42,978 nt of DNA, taken from positions 1 through 42,978 of IMG/VR virus record IMGVR_UViG_3300027710_000046; one strand, given 5' to 3'. This document shows, in pieces, positions 33,485 to 40,668 of the stretch (its first letter is position 1; each line of letters opens with the position of its first letter). Made by a program: the position numbers and the translations under genes. The DNA is from a virus. A model generated the notes under the pieces. That model made no database searches. It was not told where the DNA came from and was given only the letters and a program-made list of their open reading frames with translations.

Positions 33485-34621
33485 ATGATGTCAAACGAAC
33501 AAACTGTTTTTGAAACCAAAATGTATGAGATGTTTCCCGATATTCAAACCAAAGGTACTGTTGAAAATTCTCAGCTACTTGCAGTAATGAAAGAATTGGG
33601 TACTAAGAAATCACCACGTTGGTTGATGGTGGATAAAGTTGGTCGTGGTCTTTACGCAATTCCAGGTGGAAAGATTGTTGGTAATACTGCTTTGAAAGAA
33701 GAGCCTGTTATGGAATCGTTTAATGTCGACTACTCCAATATTGAGTCTTTGATCCCCAAGAAAGATGCAAACTTTGTACCATTTGGTAACTATACTGATC
33801 TAGAGAATATTATCAAGTCAGGTATCTTTTATCCTTCTTACATCTCAGGTCCAACTGGGAATGGTAAGTCAACGATGGTCGAGCAGATTTGTGCCAAACA
33901 TAAAAAGCCACTCATTCGTGTAAACTTAAACATGATGACTGACGAAGAGCAATTGATTGGTTCCAAGACCCTAGAGAATGGTAATGTGGAGATTGTAGAG
34001 GGTCCAGTTCTTATTGCAATGCGCAATGGTACTACTATGTTGCTTGACGAGATTGATGCTGGTTCAGCAAATACTCTGTTGTGCTTGCAACCAATTCTTG
34101 AGGGTAAGCCATACTACTTTAAACTCAAGAATGAGATGATTGTTCCTGCCAAGGGATTCAACATCATCGCCACTGCAAATACAAAGGGTAAAGGTTCAGA
34201 CGATGGTCGTTACATTGGTACCAACGTATTGAACGAAGCATTCTTGGAGCGATTCGCTGTTACATTTGAACAGGAATATCCAGCTGCAAAAGTTGAGATC
34301 AAGATTATCAAGAATCTTATGGAATCATATGGATGTGTTGATGAAGAATTTGCCGATACATTAGTTAAATGGGCAGAGTCTATCCGTCGCACGTTTGATG
34401 ATGGTGGAGTAGACGAAACTATTACAACTCGTCGTATGACACATATTGTTCGTGCCTTTGCAATCTTTAAGAATCGTAGCAAAGCAGTTGAACTTTGTTG
34501 CAATCGTTTTGACTCTGCAACAAAACTTGCATTTATTGACTTGTACGATAAGGTATCAAACCCTGTTCCTGAAGTCGTTGCTCCAGTAATGCAAGAAACA
34601 TCTAGTGAAGTGCCGTTTTAA
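33485..34621 (+). CDS. CobS/MoxR-type AAA ATPase
   Basis: A 378-residue AAA+ ATPase of the type labelled CobS in cyanophages. Walker A GPTGNGKST (122-130), Walker B MLLDEID (185-191), sensor region NIIATANTKGKGSDDGRYIGTNVLNEAFLERF, where the ERF arginine is the likely finger. The first 60 residues form a small separate domain (SRSQLLAVMKELGTKKSPRWL-type). Real CobS needs CobN and CobT to insert cobalt; no CobN is here, but a VWA partner is. A chaperone role with the neighbouring VWA protein is more likely than vitamin B12 synthesis. Start could equally be the second ATG at 33488. Confidence 0.88.
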   Translation: MMSNEQTVFETKMYEMFPDIQTKGTVENSQLLAVMKELGTKKSPRWLMVDKVGRGLYAIPGGKIVGNTALKEEPVMESFNVDYSNIESLIPKKDANFVPFGNYTDLENIIKSGIFYPSYISGPTGNGKSTMVEQICAKHKKPLIRVNLNMMTDEEQLIGSKTLENGNVEIVEGPVLIAMRNGTTMLLDEIDAGSANTLLCLQPILEGKPYYFKLKNEMIVPAKGFNIIATANTKGKGSDDGRYIGTNVLNEAFLERFAVTFEQEYPAAKVEIKIIKNLMESYGCVDEEFADTLVKWAESIRRTFDDGGVDETITTRRMTHIVRAFAIFKNRSKAVELCCNRFDSATKLAFIDLYDKVSNPVPEVVAPVMQETSSEVPF

Positions 34622-34622
34622 C

Positions 34623-34651
34623 TTTACTTTAATTATGAATCGTAGTAAACT
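34623..34651 (+). promoter_or_regulatory. Candidate early promoter
   Basis: TTTACT, 17-base spacer, TAAACT: the same -35 family as the other early promoters, with the same weaker -10 seen before gp55. Confidence 0.5.
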
Positions 34652-34689
34652 AATGGTTGTGAATTAAATACTTGAAAAGGAAATATATT

Positions 34690-35091
34690 ATGTTGAAATT
34701 TAATGATCTGTCTAAGTCTCAGAAGAAATGTATCATTGCTTTGATTGAAGCTAACCCTGCCCTGAAAACCACAGGAAAGATTAGTTTGAAAGAAGTTGTA
34801 GCTATTACCCAAGATCTTGCTGCCAAACGTACTGCTGGTGCACCAAAGATTGGTTACCCAAATTGGTTGTTTAAGCACAACAAGATTGAGCGTGGTATGT
34901 ATGAACTTCCACTTCCAACTGAGCAAGATCTTTCTGATTATGCGCAAGGTTCCGTAAAGCAACCTAAGGTGTCTAAATCTAAAGCTGCTGCTGCAACTCG
35001 CCTAGAGAAAATCATTGAGTCATCCCCTGTTCATACTCAGGATGTTGAAGACTTCAATGCGATCTTACGTGAGAATGGTATCACAGTATAA
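34690..35091 (+). CDS. Unknown protein with basic middle region
   Basis: A 133-residue protein. The ATG at 34690 is chosen for the AAAAGGAAA site eight bases upstream; a longer in-frame start lies inside the leader. The N-terminal half is helical (LSKSQKKCIIALIEANPALKTTGKISLKEVVAITQDLAAKR), then GAPKIGYPNWLFKHNKIERGMYELPLP, which resembles a small winged-helix-like domain also seen at the start of the CobS-like ATPase (PRWLMVDKVGRGLYAIP). A linker and a short helix follow. The 21-base leader recurs before the last gene of the window. DNA or protein binding is possible; function unknown. Confidence 0.65.
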   Translation: MLKFNDLSKSQKKCIIALIEANPALKTTGKISLKEVVAITQDLAAKRTAGAPKIGYPNWLFKHNKIERGMYELPLPTEQDLSDYAQGSVKQPKVSKSKAAAATRLEKIIESSPVHTQDVEDFNAILRENGITV

Positions 35092-35105
35092 TTTAATTTT
35101 GTAGT

Positions 35106-35144
35106 ATCGGGTTGGGGACTGCCATCTCCCAACTCGATTTTTTT
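35106..35144 (+). terminator. Terminator before the winged-helix gene
   Basis: ATCGGGTTGGGG pairs with TCCCAACTCGAT (two G-U pairs) around a short loop, followed by seven T's. A strong intrinsic terminator 30 bases before the next start. Confidence 0.85.
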
Positions 35145-35174
35145 CGATGGCGTTTTTTAACATGGAGATATTAT

Positions 35175-35444
35175 ATGTCTAAGCAAGCAAAGTTGTTGTC
35201 TCATCTGCAAGCTGGTAATGAGTTGACTGCAAAACAGATCAAAGGTTCTTTCGGTATTGCTCATCCTGCGTCAGCAGTTCGTAACTTGCGTGAAAAGGGT
35301 TACTGTGTTTATTCAAACGCAGCTAAACTTGCAGACGGTACACCTACTGTAAAGTATCGTATCGGCATGCCAAGCAAGCGTATGGTTGCTATTGTAAATG
35401 CAGTTGTTGGCGCATCTGCCTTCACAGCACAGCGTACACGCTAA
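35175..35444 (+). CDS. Winged helix-turn-helix protein
   Basis: An 89-residue protein; the ATG at 35175 follows ATGGAGATATTAT, and the longer frame upstream runs through the terminator hairpin. The sequence LLSHLQAGNELTAKQIKGSFGIAHPASAVRNLREKGYCVYSN is a compact winged helix resembling HTH_39-type domains (LTAKQ first helix, SAVRNLREKGY recognition helix, YRIG wing). Such small proteins are frequent in marine T4-like phages. It is probably a DNA-binding regulator; targets are unknown. No promoter of the early family is visible before it, so it may be expressed by read-through. Confidence 0.75.
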   Translation: MSKQAKLLSHLQAGNELTAKQIKGSFGIAHPASAVRNLREKGYCVYSNAAKLADGTPTVKYRIGMPSKRMVAIVNAVVGASAFTAQRTR

Positions 35445-35445
35445 G

Positions 35446-35489
35446 CAGTAAGTGTATGGGCATTCTCTGAGTGCCTATACGCATTACTG
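35446..35489 (+). promoter_or_regulatory. Large leader hairpin before the diphosphohydrolase gene
   Basis: A 17-base arm (35446-35462) pairs with an 18-base arm (35472-35489) with one bulged base and two G-U pairs, around a 9-base loop. No T tract follows; instead the GGAG ribosome site and the ATG come 2-12 bases later. This looks like a translational or RNA-stability element rather than a terminator. Confidence 0.7.
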
Positions 35490-35500
35490 TTGGAGAAAAT

Positions 35501-35842
35501 ATGGCAACTAAAGAAGATATTAAAAAGTCGCAGAATGCCACTACTGGTGGACGTAAGTTTGATGGTAACAAAATTCAATATGGATTGTTACCTCCACTTG
35601 CACTAAAAGCTACTGCAGAAATTCTAACATTTGGGGCGGAGAAATACGAACCAGATAATTGGAAGTTTGTTCCTGACTCAAAACGTAGATACTTTGACGC
35701 AATGCAAAGACATCTCTGGGCATGGAAAGAGGGTGAGCAAAACGATCCCGAGACTGGTAAGAATCACCTAGCACACGCAATGTGTTGTCTAATGTTTCTT
35801 TATGAGCATGATGTAAAGTATTCAAAGGATTCAAATGTTTAA
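35501..35842 (+). CDS. dATP/dGTP diphosphohydrolase-like protein
   Basis: A 113-residue protein; ATG after TTGGAGAAAAT. The core GLLPPLALKATAEILTFGAEKYEPDNW (28-54) and GKNHLAHAMCCLMFLYEHD (86-104) match the N-terminal all-helical domain of phage dATP/dGTP diphosphohydrolases, a MazG-type fold whose E/H/D residues hold the metal. In other phages such enzymes trim purine deoxynucleotide pools, in some cases for use of 2-aminoadenine. No PurZ or DpoZ is in this window, so pool balancing is the safer reading. Its end overlaps the next small gene by eight bases. Confidence 0.78.
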   Translation: MATKEDIKKSQNATTGGRKFDGNKIQYGLLPPLALKATAEILTFGAEKYEPDNWKFVPDSKRRYFDAMQRHLWAWKEGEQNDPETGKNHLAHAMCCLMFLYEHDVKYSKDSNV

Positions 35843-36011
35843 AATGTTAATTACATTTATATTTCTTTTCGTTATATTCTATACGGGAATTGAAATCTTC
35901 CGTAAGTTTAGTGGCAAAGAGAAATGGGAAGTTGCAAAGACTACCATTTATAGCGTGACGATCGCTCTTCTCGTTATTGTGTTTCTTACTATTGTCGTTG
36001 TTTTATTTTAA
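35835..36011 (+). CDS. Two-helix membrane peptide
   Basis: A 58-residue protein; ATG with AAAGGAT nine bases upstream, overlapping the end of the preceding gene. It has two transmembrane helices, MLITFIFLFVIFYTGIEIF (about 4-22) and YSVTIALLVIVFLTIVVVLF (about 39-58), joined by a charged loop RKFSGKEKWEVAKTT. It ends nine bases before the SPFH lipoprotein gene, suggesting shared translation and perhaps a membrane complex with it. A holin is another possibility, but its early-region location argues against lysis. Confidence 0.7.
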   Translation: MFKMLITFIFLFVIFYTGIEIFRKFSGKEKWEVAKTTIYSVTIALLVIVFLTIVVVLF

Positions 36012-36020
36012 GGATTGATT

Positions 36021-36815
36021 ATGAAAAAAGTTTTTACCATCGGTGTTTTAGCTGCAGCAATTCTTGCTACAGGTTGTACTCGTATTGAGACTGGCGAGGT
36101 AGGTGTTCGTGTTGGTTTTGACAAGCAAGTTCAGCAAGGTGAGTTGCTTCCAGGTTCTTTCAATCAAGTGCTAATTGGTGATGTTCTTACATTCCCCATC
36201 AAAGACGTTAATGTTAAACTTGATGATATGACTCCAGTTGCTCGAGATAACTCAACTATGAAAGACTTTGACGCAGTAGTTATCTACAACATCAATCAAG
36301 CACAAGTCGCTGAACTGTATAGCCAAAAGAGTCAAGCATTTCATGCTCGTCACAATGGCGATATCTACTTGATGTATAACTACATCGTTCAAGCTACACG
36401 AAATGCTATCTACAAAGAAGCACGTAAGTATGAAGCGTTGGATATGGCAGACAATCGTACCTCAATGGAACAAGCAATCAAAGAACAGATTCAAAAATCT
36501 TTGGCTGACGAAAAACTGGACGGCAGTCTTGTTGTTGGACAGGTTCTTATTCGTAACATTGTACCAGCGGACTCAGTTGTTGCAAGTGCCAATGAATTGG
36601 TTCGTGCCAAGAATGAGTTGAAGCAGAAGGAAGTTGAAGTAAAGACTGCCAAGATGGAAGCTGAACGTATGCAAGCACTTTCCAATCAAGGTGCCCAAAG
36701 TATTGCTTATATGCAAGCTCAAGCAATGATCAATATCTCTGAAGGTATTAAACAAGGTAAGGTTCAAACTATTGTTGTTCCTGCCAACTTTAATGCACTG
36801 ATGATGCCAAAATAA
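36021..36815 (+). CDS. SPFH/prohibitin-family lipoprotein
   Basis: A 264-residue protein starting at ATG after AAGGATTGATT. Residues 1-19 are a lipoprotein signal ending in lipobox LATGC (lipidated Cys19). The SPFH/band 7 domain follows: RIETGEVGVRVGFDKQVQQGELLPGSFNQ, LDDMTPVARDNSTMKDFDAVVIYNIN, and LVVGQVLIRNIVPADSVVASANE. Then come a coiled coil (KNELKQKEVEVKTAKMEAERMQ) and a short end. SPFH proteins build ring cages in membranes; HflK/HflC of this family control the FtsH protease. A phage copy could alter host membrane proteolysis or block superinfection, which is inference. Confidence 0.88.
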   Translation: MKKVFTIGVLAAAILATGCTRIETGEVGVRVGFDKQVQQGELLPGSFNQVLIGDVLTFPIKDVNVKLDDMTPVARDNSTMKDFDAVVIYNINQAQVAELYSQKSQAFHARHNGDIYLMYNYIVQATRNAIYKEARKYEALDMADNRTSMEQAIKEQIQKSLADEKLDGSLVVGQVLIRNIVPADSVVASANELVRAKNELKQKEVEVKTAKMEAERMQALSNQGAQSIAYMQAQAMINISEGIKQGKVQTIVVPANFNALMMPK

Positions 36816-36817
36816 AT

Positions 36818-36846
36818 TTGACATATACCTCATTTTGGGGTATAAT
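36818..36846 (+). promoter_or_regulatory. Full-consensus sigma70 promoter for gp45
   Basis: TTGACA, exactly 17 bases, TATAAT, 35 bases before the clamp ATG. The best match to the sigma70 consensus in the window; strong immediate-early expression expected. Confidence 0.93.
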
Positions 36847-36881
36847 GTATTATACATAGTTAATATGAACAGGAGAAGTGA

Positions 36882-37541
36882 ATGAAATTATCTAAAGAAA
36901 CCGTAGCCGTTATTAAGAACTTTGCTGGTATCAACAGCAATCTTCTTTTGAAATCAGGCAGCAAAGTAGCAACAATCTCGTCACAAAAGAATGTGATGGC
37001 AGATACAACTGTAACTGAATCATTCCCAAGTGATTTTGGTATCTATGACCTCAACGAGTTCTTGGGTGCCATGTCTTTGTTTGAAGATCCAGAGTTGGAA
37101 TTCAGCGAAAAGTTTGTTACTATCAAACAAGGTGGTATGAGCATTAAGTATTATGCTGCTGCCGCAGATGTCTTGGTTGCCCCAACTAAGAGTATCACTT
37201 TCCCAGATGCAGAAATCAATTTTAATATCACAGCTTCCCAGCTTGATATGATTCGCAAGACTGCTGGTGTATTGCGTAGTGAAGACGTTTCTATTGTTGG
37301 TGATGGTAGCAAAATTGCTGCTGTTGTTGGTGACAAGAAAAACTCTACGTCAAACTCTTTCAATCAAGCAGTTGGTACAACTGACAAGACATTTAAAGTT
37401 AATCTAAAGGTAGAAAACCTAAAGATGATTCCAGGTGATTATGCAGTTAGCATTTCGTCAAAGAAAATCTCTCGCTTTAAAGGTTCTGGGGATTTAGTTT
37501 ATTACGTAGCTGTTGAGGCAGATTCTACATTCGAAGGATAA
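36882..37541 (+). CDS. gp45: Sliding clamp gp45
   Basis: A 219-residue clamp subunit (T4 gp45: 228). The N-terminus MKLSKETVAVIKNFAGINSNLLLKSG matches T4 MKLSKDTTALLKNFATINSGIMLKSG; IYDLNEFLGAMSLFEDPELEFSE and the C-terminus VYYVAVEADSTFEG also match. The trimeric ring tethers the DNA polymerase and, with gp55, activates late promoters. Strong AGGAGAAGTGA ribosome site. It heads the clamp, clamp-loader and RegA operon. Confidence 0.97.
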   Translation: MKLSKETVAVIKNFAGINSNLLLKSGSKVATISSQKNVMADTTVTESFPSDFGIYDLNEFLGAMSLFEDPELEFSEKFVTIKQGGMSIKYYAAAADVLVAPTKSITFPDAEINFNITASQLDMIRKTAGVLRSEDVSIVGDGSKIAAVVGDKKNSTSNSFNQAVGTTDKTFKVNLKVENLKMIPGDYAVSISSKKISRFKGSGDLVYYVAVEADSTFEG

Positions 37542-37550
37542 TTCCTTTTT

Positions 37551-38201
37551 ATGAAGCGTACAAATATATTCAGTTGCCCTATATGGGAATGGGATAATCT
37601 TCCAATAGATAATTCCAAACTTGAACAACATGTGTATACTTTAATGGAACGTGATCCAGAGTTTAGAAACCCTGAAGGATATAGTGGACTTATATTAAAG
37701 TGGAAGAGTTATAACCTAACATCAAAAGACTTTTTGGCTTTTCCTGAAACTGGTAAACTAATCGCTTTAATTAAAGAATTAGTAGTTCCTTGTATCGCTG
37801 AATTAAATCCACGGGATTCTGCTACTTTTGTTTTACAAGAAGTGTGGTTCAATGTTTACCCACCACTTGCTTCATTGGAAAGTCACCCACACGTAGGTAA
37901 TGTTTTGTCTGGAACATACTACATCAAAGCCAAACCAAACTGTGGTGACTTGGCATTTTTAACAGGTGATAATAGCACATACTATAACTTTGCTGCTAAG
38001 TACTTTCATAACAGAAATGACATAACTGCAATTAAACATCTAGTGAAACCTGTGGAAAATTCTATGATAGTTGCACCCTCGCATTTAATGCATGCTGTAA
38101 AAGAGAATCGCTCAGAAGAGGATAGAATTTCTCTTTCCTTTAATTTTAAAGTTGTTAGTGATAACACATACACACCAAACGACAAGTATTTTAAAATTTA
38201 A
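37551..38201 (+). CDS. 2-oxoglutarate/Fe(II)-dependent oxygenase
   Basis: A 216-residue protein of the type seen in marine phages (2OG-FeII_Oxy_5 pattern). It contains QEVWFNVYPPLASLESHPHVGNVLSGTYYIKAKPNCGDLAFLTGD, where H112/H114 are likely first metal ligands, and SMIVAPSHLMHAVKENRSEEDRISLSFNF with distal His H181 and 2OG-binding Arg R192. It sits between clamp and clamp loader, where T4 has no gene. The substrate is unknown: nucleic acid, protein or free base. The ribosome site is an AAGGA about 12 bases before the ATG, overlapping the gp45 stop. Confidence 0.85.
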   Translation: MKRTNIFSCPIWEWDNLPIDNSKLEQHVYTLMERDPEFRNPEGYSGLILKWKSYNLTSKDFLAFPETGKLIALIKELVVPCIAELNPRDSATFVLQEVWFNVYPPLASLESHPHVGNVLSGTYYIKAKPNCGDLAFLTGDNSTYYNFAAKYFHNRNDITAIKHLVKPVENSMIVAPSHLMHAVKENRSEEDRISLSFNFKVVSDNTYTPNDKYFKI

Positions 38202-38221
38202 CTATATTATGAAAGTTTATT

Positions 38222-39175
38222 ATGATTGAATCTCGTGACGAGTTGTTTCTGTGGGTTGAGAAGTATCGTCCACAAACTATTGATGAGTGTGTACTTCCAG
38301 AGTCATTGAAGAAAACTTTCAAGGACTACGTATCTAAAGGTCAACTACCTACATTCTTGTTATGTGGTACTGCTGGTGTTGGTAAAACTACCATTGCCAA
38401 AGCACTGTGTAATGAGGTAGGTGCTGATTACATTATGATTAACGGATCTGACGAAGGTCGTTCCATTGATACCCTGCGCACAACCATCAAGAACTTTGCT
38501 TCAACAGTATCTCTAACTGATGCTAAAAAGGTAGTTATCGTTGATGAAGCAGACTATATGAACAGTGACTCTGTTCAACCTGCTCTGCGCAACTTTATCG
38601 AACAGTTCTCTGGTAATTGTTCCTTTATCTTTACTTGTAATTTTAAGAATCGTATTATTGAGCCACTTCACTCTCGTTGTGCAGTGATTGAATTTAAGAT
38701 TGATAGTAAAGACAAGCAAGAGATTGCTGCTACTTTCTTTAAGCGAGCAACCACTATCCTCAAGCAAGAGGGTATTGAATTTGATCCCAAAGTTGTTTCT
38801 GAACTTATAATCAAACACTTTCCTGACTATCGTCGTATCTTAAATGAACTTCAACGATATTCTGTATCTGGTAAAATCGATACAGGCATCTTAGTTAATT
38901 TGGGTCAAGAATCCTTTAAACAATTAGTCAAGGATATGAAGGAAAAGGATTTCCCAGAAGTTCGTAAATGGGTATCAAAGAATTCTGAACTTGGAACTGC
39001 CCAAATCTTCCGTGAATTATATGACAACGCATCTGTTGTAATGCAAGATATTAGTATCCCGCAACTTGTATTAATCTTGGCTGAATATCAGTATAAGTCT
39101 GCTTTTGTGGCAGATCAAGAGATAAATATAATGGCAGCATTAACAGAAGTAATGTCTCAATGTAAATTTAAGTAA
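38222..39175 (+). CDS. gp44: Clamp loader large subunit gp44
   Basis: A 317-residue AAA+ ATPase (T4 gp44: 319). Walker A GTAGVGKTT (49-57), Walker B VVIVDEADYM (104-113), SRC motif (151-153) whose Arg acts on the neighbouring subunit, and sensor 2 near DYRRILNELQRYS. Four gp44 with one gp62 open and load gp45. The ATG has no good Shine-Dalgarno (only GAAAG), a configuration suited to RegA control. In T4, RegA represses gp44 at its initiation region. Confidence 0.97.
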   Translation: MIESRDELFLWVEKYRPQTIDECVLPESLKKTFKDYVSKGQLPTFLLCGTAGVGKTTIAKALCNEVGADYIMINGSDEGRSIDTLRTTIKNFASTVSLTDAKKVVIVDEADYMNSDSVQPALRNFIEQFSGNCSFIFTCNFKNRIIEPLHSRCAVIEFKIDSKDKQEIAATFFKRATTILKQEGIEFDPKVVSELIIKHFPDYRRILNELQRYSVSGKIDTGILVNLGQESFKQLVKDMKEKDFPEVRKWVSKNSELGTAQIFRELYDNASVVMQDISIPQLVLILAEYQYKSAFVADQEINIMAALTEVMSQCKFK

Positions 39176-39184
39176 GAGGTTTGT

Positions 39185-39514
39185 ATGGAAGGTCTCTATA
39201 TTCTTGTAGGGTTTTTACTTTGGGTTTGGGGTATTATTATTGGATGGCGAGCACGTGAGGTTCACGCAAAGCAACAAGTAGAAAAGTTGCTGGCAGAAAA
39301 TGTTGATGTCCCAGAAACAGATGAAGAAACACGAATTAAAATTAAAATCGAAAAAGATGAAAACGGATTTTTCGTTTATGATTGCATAACAAATGAGTTT
39401 ATGGCACAGGGTACAACTCGTAACCAAGTGGAACTGGCTCTAGCGAAAAGATATCCTGGTAAGCAGTTTGCTGCCACCCCAACCAATCTACATGAAACAG
39501 GATTTACATTATGA
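39185..39514 (+). CDS. Small membrane-anchored unknown protein
   Basis: A 109-residue protein with one N-terminal membrane helix (LYILVGFLLWVWGIIIGW, residues 4-21), then a coiled-coil-like acidic linker and a small domain, EKDENGFFVYDCITNEFMAQGTTRNQVELALAKRYPGKQFAA. The latter resembles small alpha/beta DUFs of marine T4-like phages, with Phe-Val-Tyr-Asp and a TRNQVELAL helix. It is inserted between clamp-loader genes gp44 and gp62 and overlaps the next gene by four bases. No function assigned. AGAGGTTTGT ribosome site. Confidence 0.65.
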   Translation: MEGLYILVGFLLWVWGIIIGWRAREVHAKQQVEKLLAENVDVPETDEETRIKIKIEKDENGFFVYDCITNEFMAQGTTRNQVELALAKRYPGKQFAATPTNLHETGFTL

Positions 39515-39696
39515 TGCCAATACTAAGTAACTATCAAGAAGGTACACGTAACGCCAAGGTATATAAAACTGCCACTGGTGAATATGGTGTTCTTGTATAT
39601 GATGCTGATGACGACTATAATGGGTTTGATTCTTTTAGTGATATAGACACAGCAGAAGATTTTGCTGAGGATTGGGTATTGAGAGCAGGGCGATGA
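39511..39696 (+). CDS. Unknown acidic small protein
   Basis: A 61-residue acidic protein coupled by ATGA on both sides, to the membrane protein and to gp62. It reads RNAKVYKTATGEYGVLVYDADDDYNGFDSFSDIDTAEDFAEDWVLRAG, a beta hairpin followed by an acidic helix. Similar short proteins with a Y-x-V-x-x-Y-D-x-D hairpin are common in marine T4-like phages; function is unknown. Its position forces co-expression with the clamp loader. Confidence 0.6.
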   Translation: MMPILSNYQEGTRNAKVYKTATGEYGVLVYDADDDYNGFDSFSDIDTAEDFAEDWVLRAGR

Positions 39697-40070
39697 CTCC
39701 TTTTGACTTTATCAATGCTATCAATACTAGCAAAGAAAACTTGTTTCGCGACCCACAAGCAAACAAGGATTATAATGCGTGGATTGTAAATAAAGGGTTG
39801 TCTTATTTTCCAGACACCGTATTGTACGCCAATGAGATGAATTTTCACCGTAGTATACCCAAAGAATGGCAATTCCAGTTTCTACTAAATAGTATACCCA
39901 AGAAAAAGCGATTTAGTAAGTGGTCTAAAAAAGACACTCGTACTGAAACCTTGTCCTTGGTTATGGAGTATTTTGGGTATTCTGAAGAGAAAGCTAAACA
40001 AGCATTAAGCATTCTCAGTAGTGACCAATTGACTATGATACAAGAAAAATTATACAAAGGTGGAAAATAA
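39693..40070 (+). CDS. gp62: Clamp loader small subunit gp62
   Basis: A 125-residue protein; the ATG at 39693 overlaps the previous TGA. It aligns by eye to the first two thirds of T4 gp62 (187 residues): YNAWIVNKGLSYFPDTVLYANEMNFHRSIPKEWQFQFLLNSIPKKKRFSKWSKK matches T4 [54 protein letters not shown]. The T4 C-terminal region is missing, as usual in marine relatives. It forms the fifth, non-ATPase subunit of the loader. Ends in TAATG overlap with regA, as in T4 order 44-62-regA. Confidence 0.9.
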   Translation: MTPFDFINAINTSKENLFRDPQANKDYNAWIVNKGLSYFPDTVLYANEMNFHRSIPKEWQFQFLLNSIPKKKRFSKWSKKDTRTETLSLVMEYFGYSEEKAKQALSILSSDQLTMIQEKLYKGGK

Positions 40071-40489
40071 TGACTGTGGAAATGATTTACTACGACTGGA
40101 CGGCAGAGTCCATGCTTGAGGTGACACTCCCAGAACCAGACAATTTTTTAAAGGTTCGTGAGACTCTAACTCGCATTGGTATTGCATCCCGTAAAGAAAA
40201 TACATTATATCAATCTTGCCATATTTTACATAAGCAAGGTAGATATTTCATTGTCCATTTCAAAGAACTATTTGCTTTGGATGGAAAAGAATCGAATATC
40301 ACATCAGGTGATATCGAGCGTAGAAATGCCATTGCTAGTTTGTTGCAGGATTGGGAATTGTTAAAGATTCTAGATCCTAAACGTGCCGAGCAAAAAGCAT
40401 CTCTATCGCAAATTAAGGTGGTCTCTTATAAAGAAAAAGACCAGTGGGAATTAGTTCCAAAATATAACATAGGAAAGAAACTGAAATGA
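40070..40489 (+). CDS. regA: Translational repressor RegA
   Basis: A 139-residue protein, longer than T4 RegA (122) by about 16 N-terminal residues. From LEVTLPEPDNFLKVRETLTRIGIASRKENTLYQSCHILHKQGRYFIVHFKELFALDGKE it follows T4 LKKPEDFLKVKETLTRMGIANNKDKVLYQSCHILQKKGLYYIVHFKEMLRMDGRQ, and the end EWELVPKYNIG-like WELVPKYNIGKK is also conserved. RegA binds initiation regions of early mRNAs, including gp44, gp45 and its own, and blocks ribosome entry. Coupled to gp62 through TAATG. Confidence 0.96.
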   Translation: MTVEMIYYDWTAESMLEVTLPEPDNFLKVRETLTRIGIASRKENTLYQSCHILHKQGRYFIVHFKELFALDGKESNITSGDIERRNAIASLLQDWELLKILDPKRAEQKASLSQIKVVSYKEKDQWELVPKYNIGKKLK

Positions 40490-40668
40490 TTAAACTTGAA
40501 TTGACTATCGATGAGTGCAATACTATTCTTCGTGTATTGGGCAAACACCCATTTGAGGAAGTTGTAACAATTATTCAAAAGATTAAATCACAAGGCGAGC
40601 CACAAGTGGTCGCACTTGAAGCAGAAGCAGCAAAGCAAGCAGAGTTGCCAGCTGCACCTGCTGCGTAA
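40486..40668 (+). CDS. Small unknown protein at the end of the regA operon
   Basis: A 60-residue protein overlapping the regA stop by four bases (ATGA). Residues 1-34 (IKLELTIDECNTILRVLGKHPFEEVVTIIQKIKSQ) form two predicted helices, a pattern common in small proteins of T4-like marine phages where LTxDExNxIL begins the first helix. The tail is Ala/Glu rich (EAEAAKQAELPAAPAA). Function unknown. It is the last gene before the structured non-coding stretch. Confidence 0.65.
   Translation: MIKLELTIDECNTILRVLGKHPFEEVVTIIQKIKSQGEPQVVALEAEAAKQAELPAAPAA

Noticed and set aside
33485-34621. Literal cobaltochelatase (vitamin B12) role for the CobS-like gene
   Set aside because: No CobN or other cobalamin gene is visible here and the linked VWA partner carries a protease motif, so I did not use the cobS symbol.
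35501-35842. 2-aminoadenine (Z) genome system
   Set aside because: Only the diphosphohydrolase-like gene is present; no PurZ or matching polymerase is in the window.
35835-36011. Holin for the two-helix membrane peptide
   Set aside because: It lies in an early region beside an SPFH gene, with no endolysin nearby; topology alone does not show a holin.
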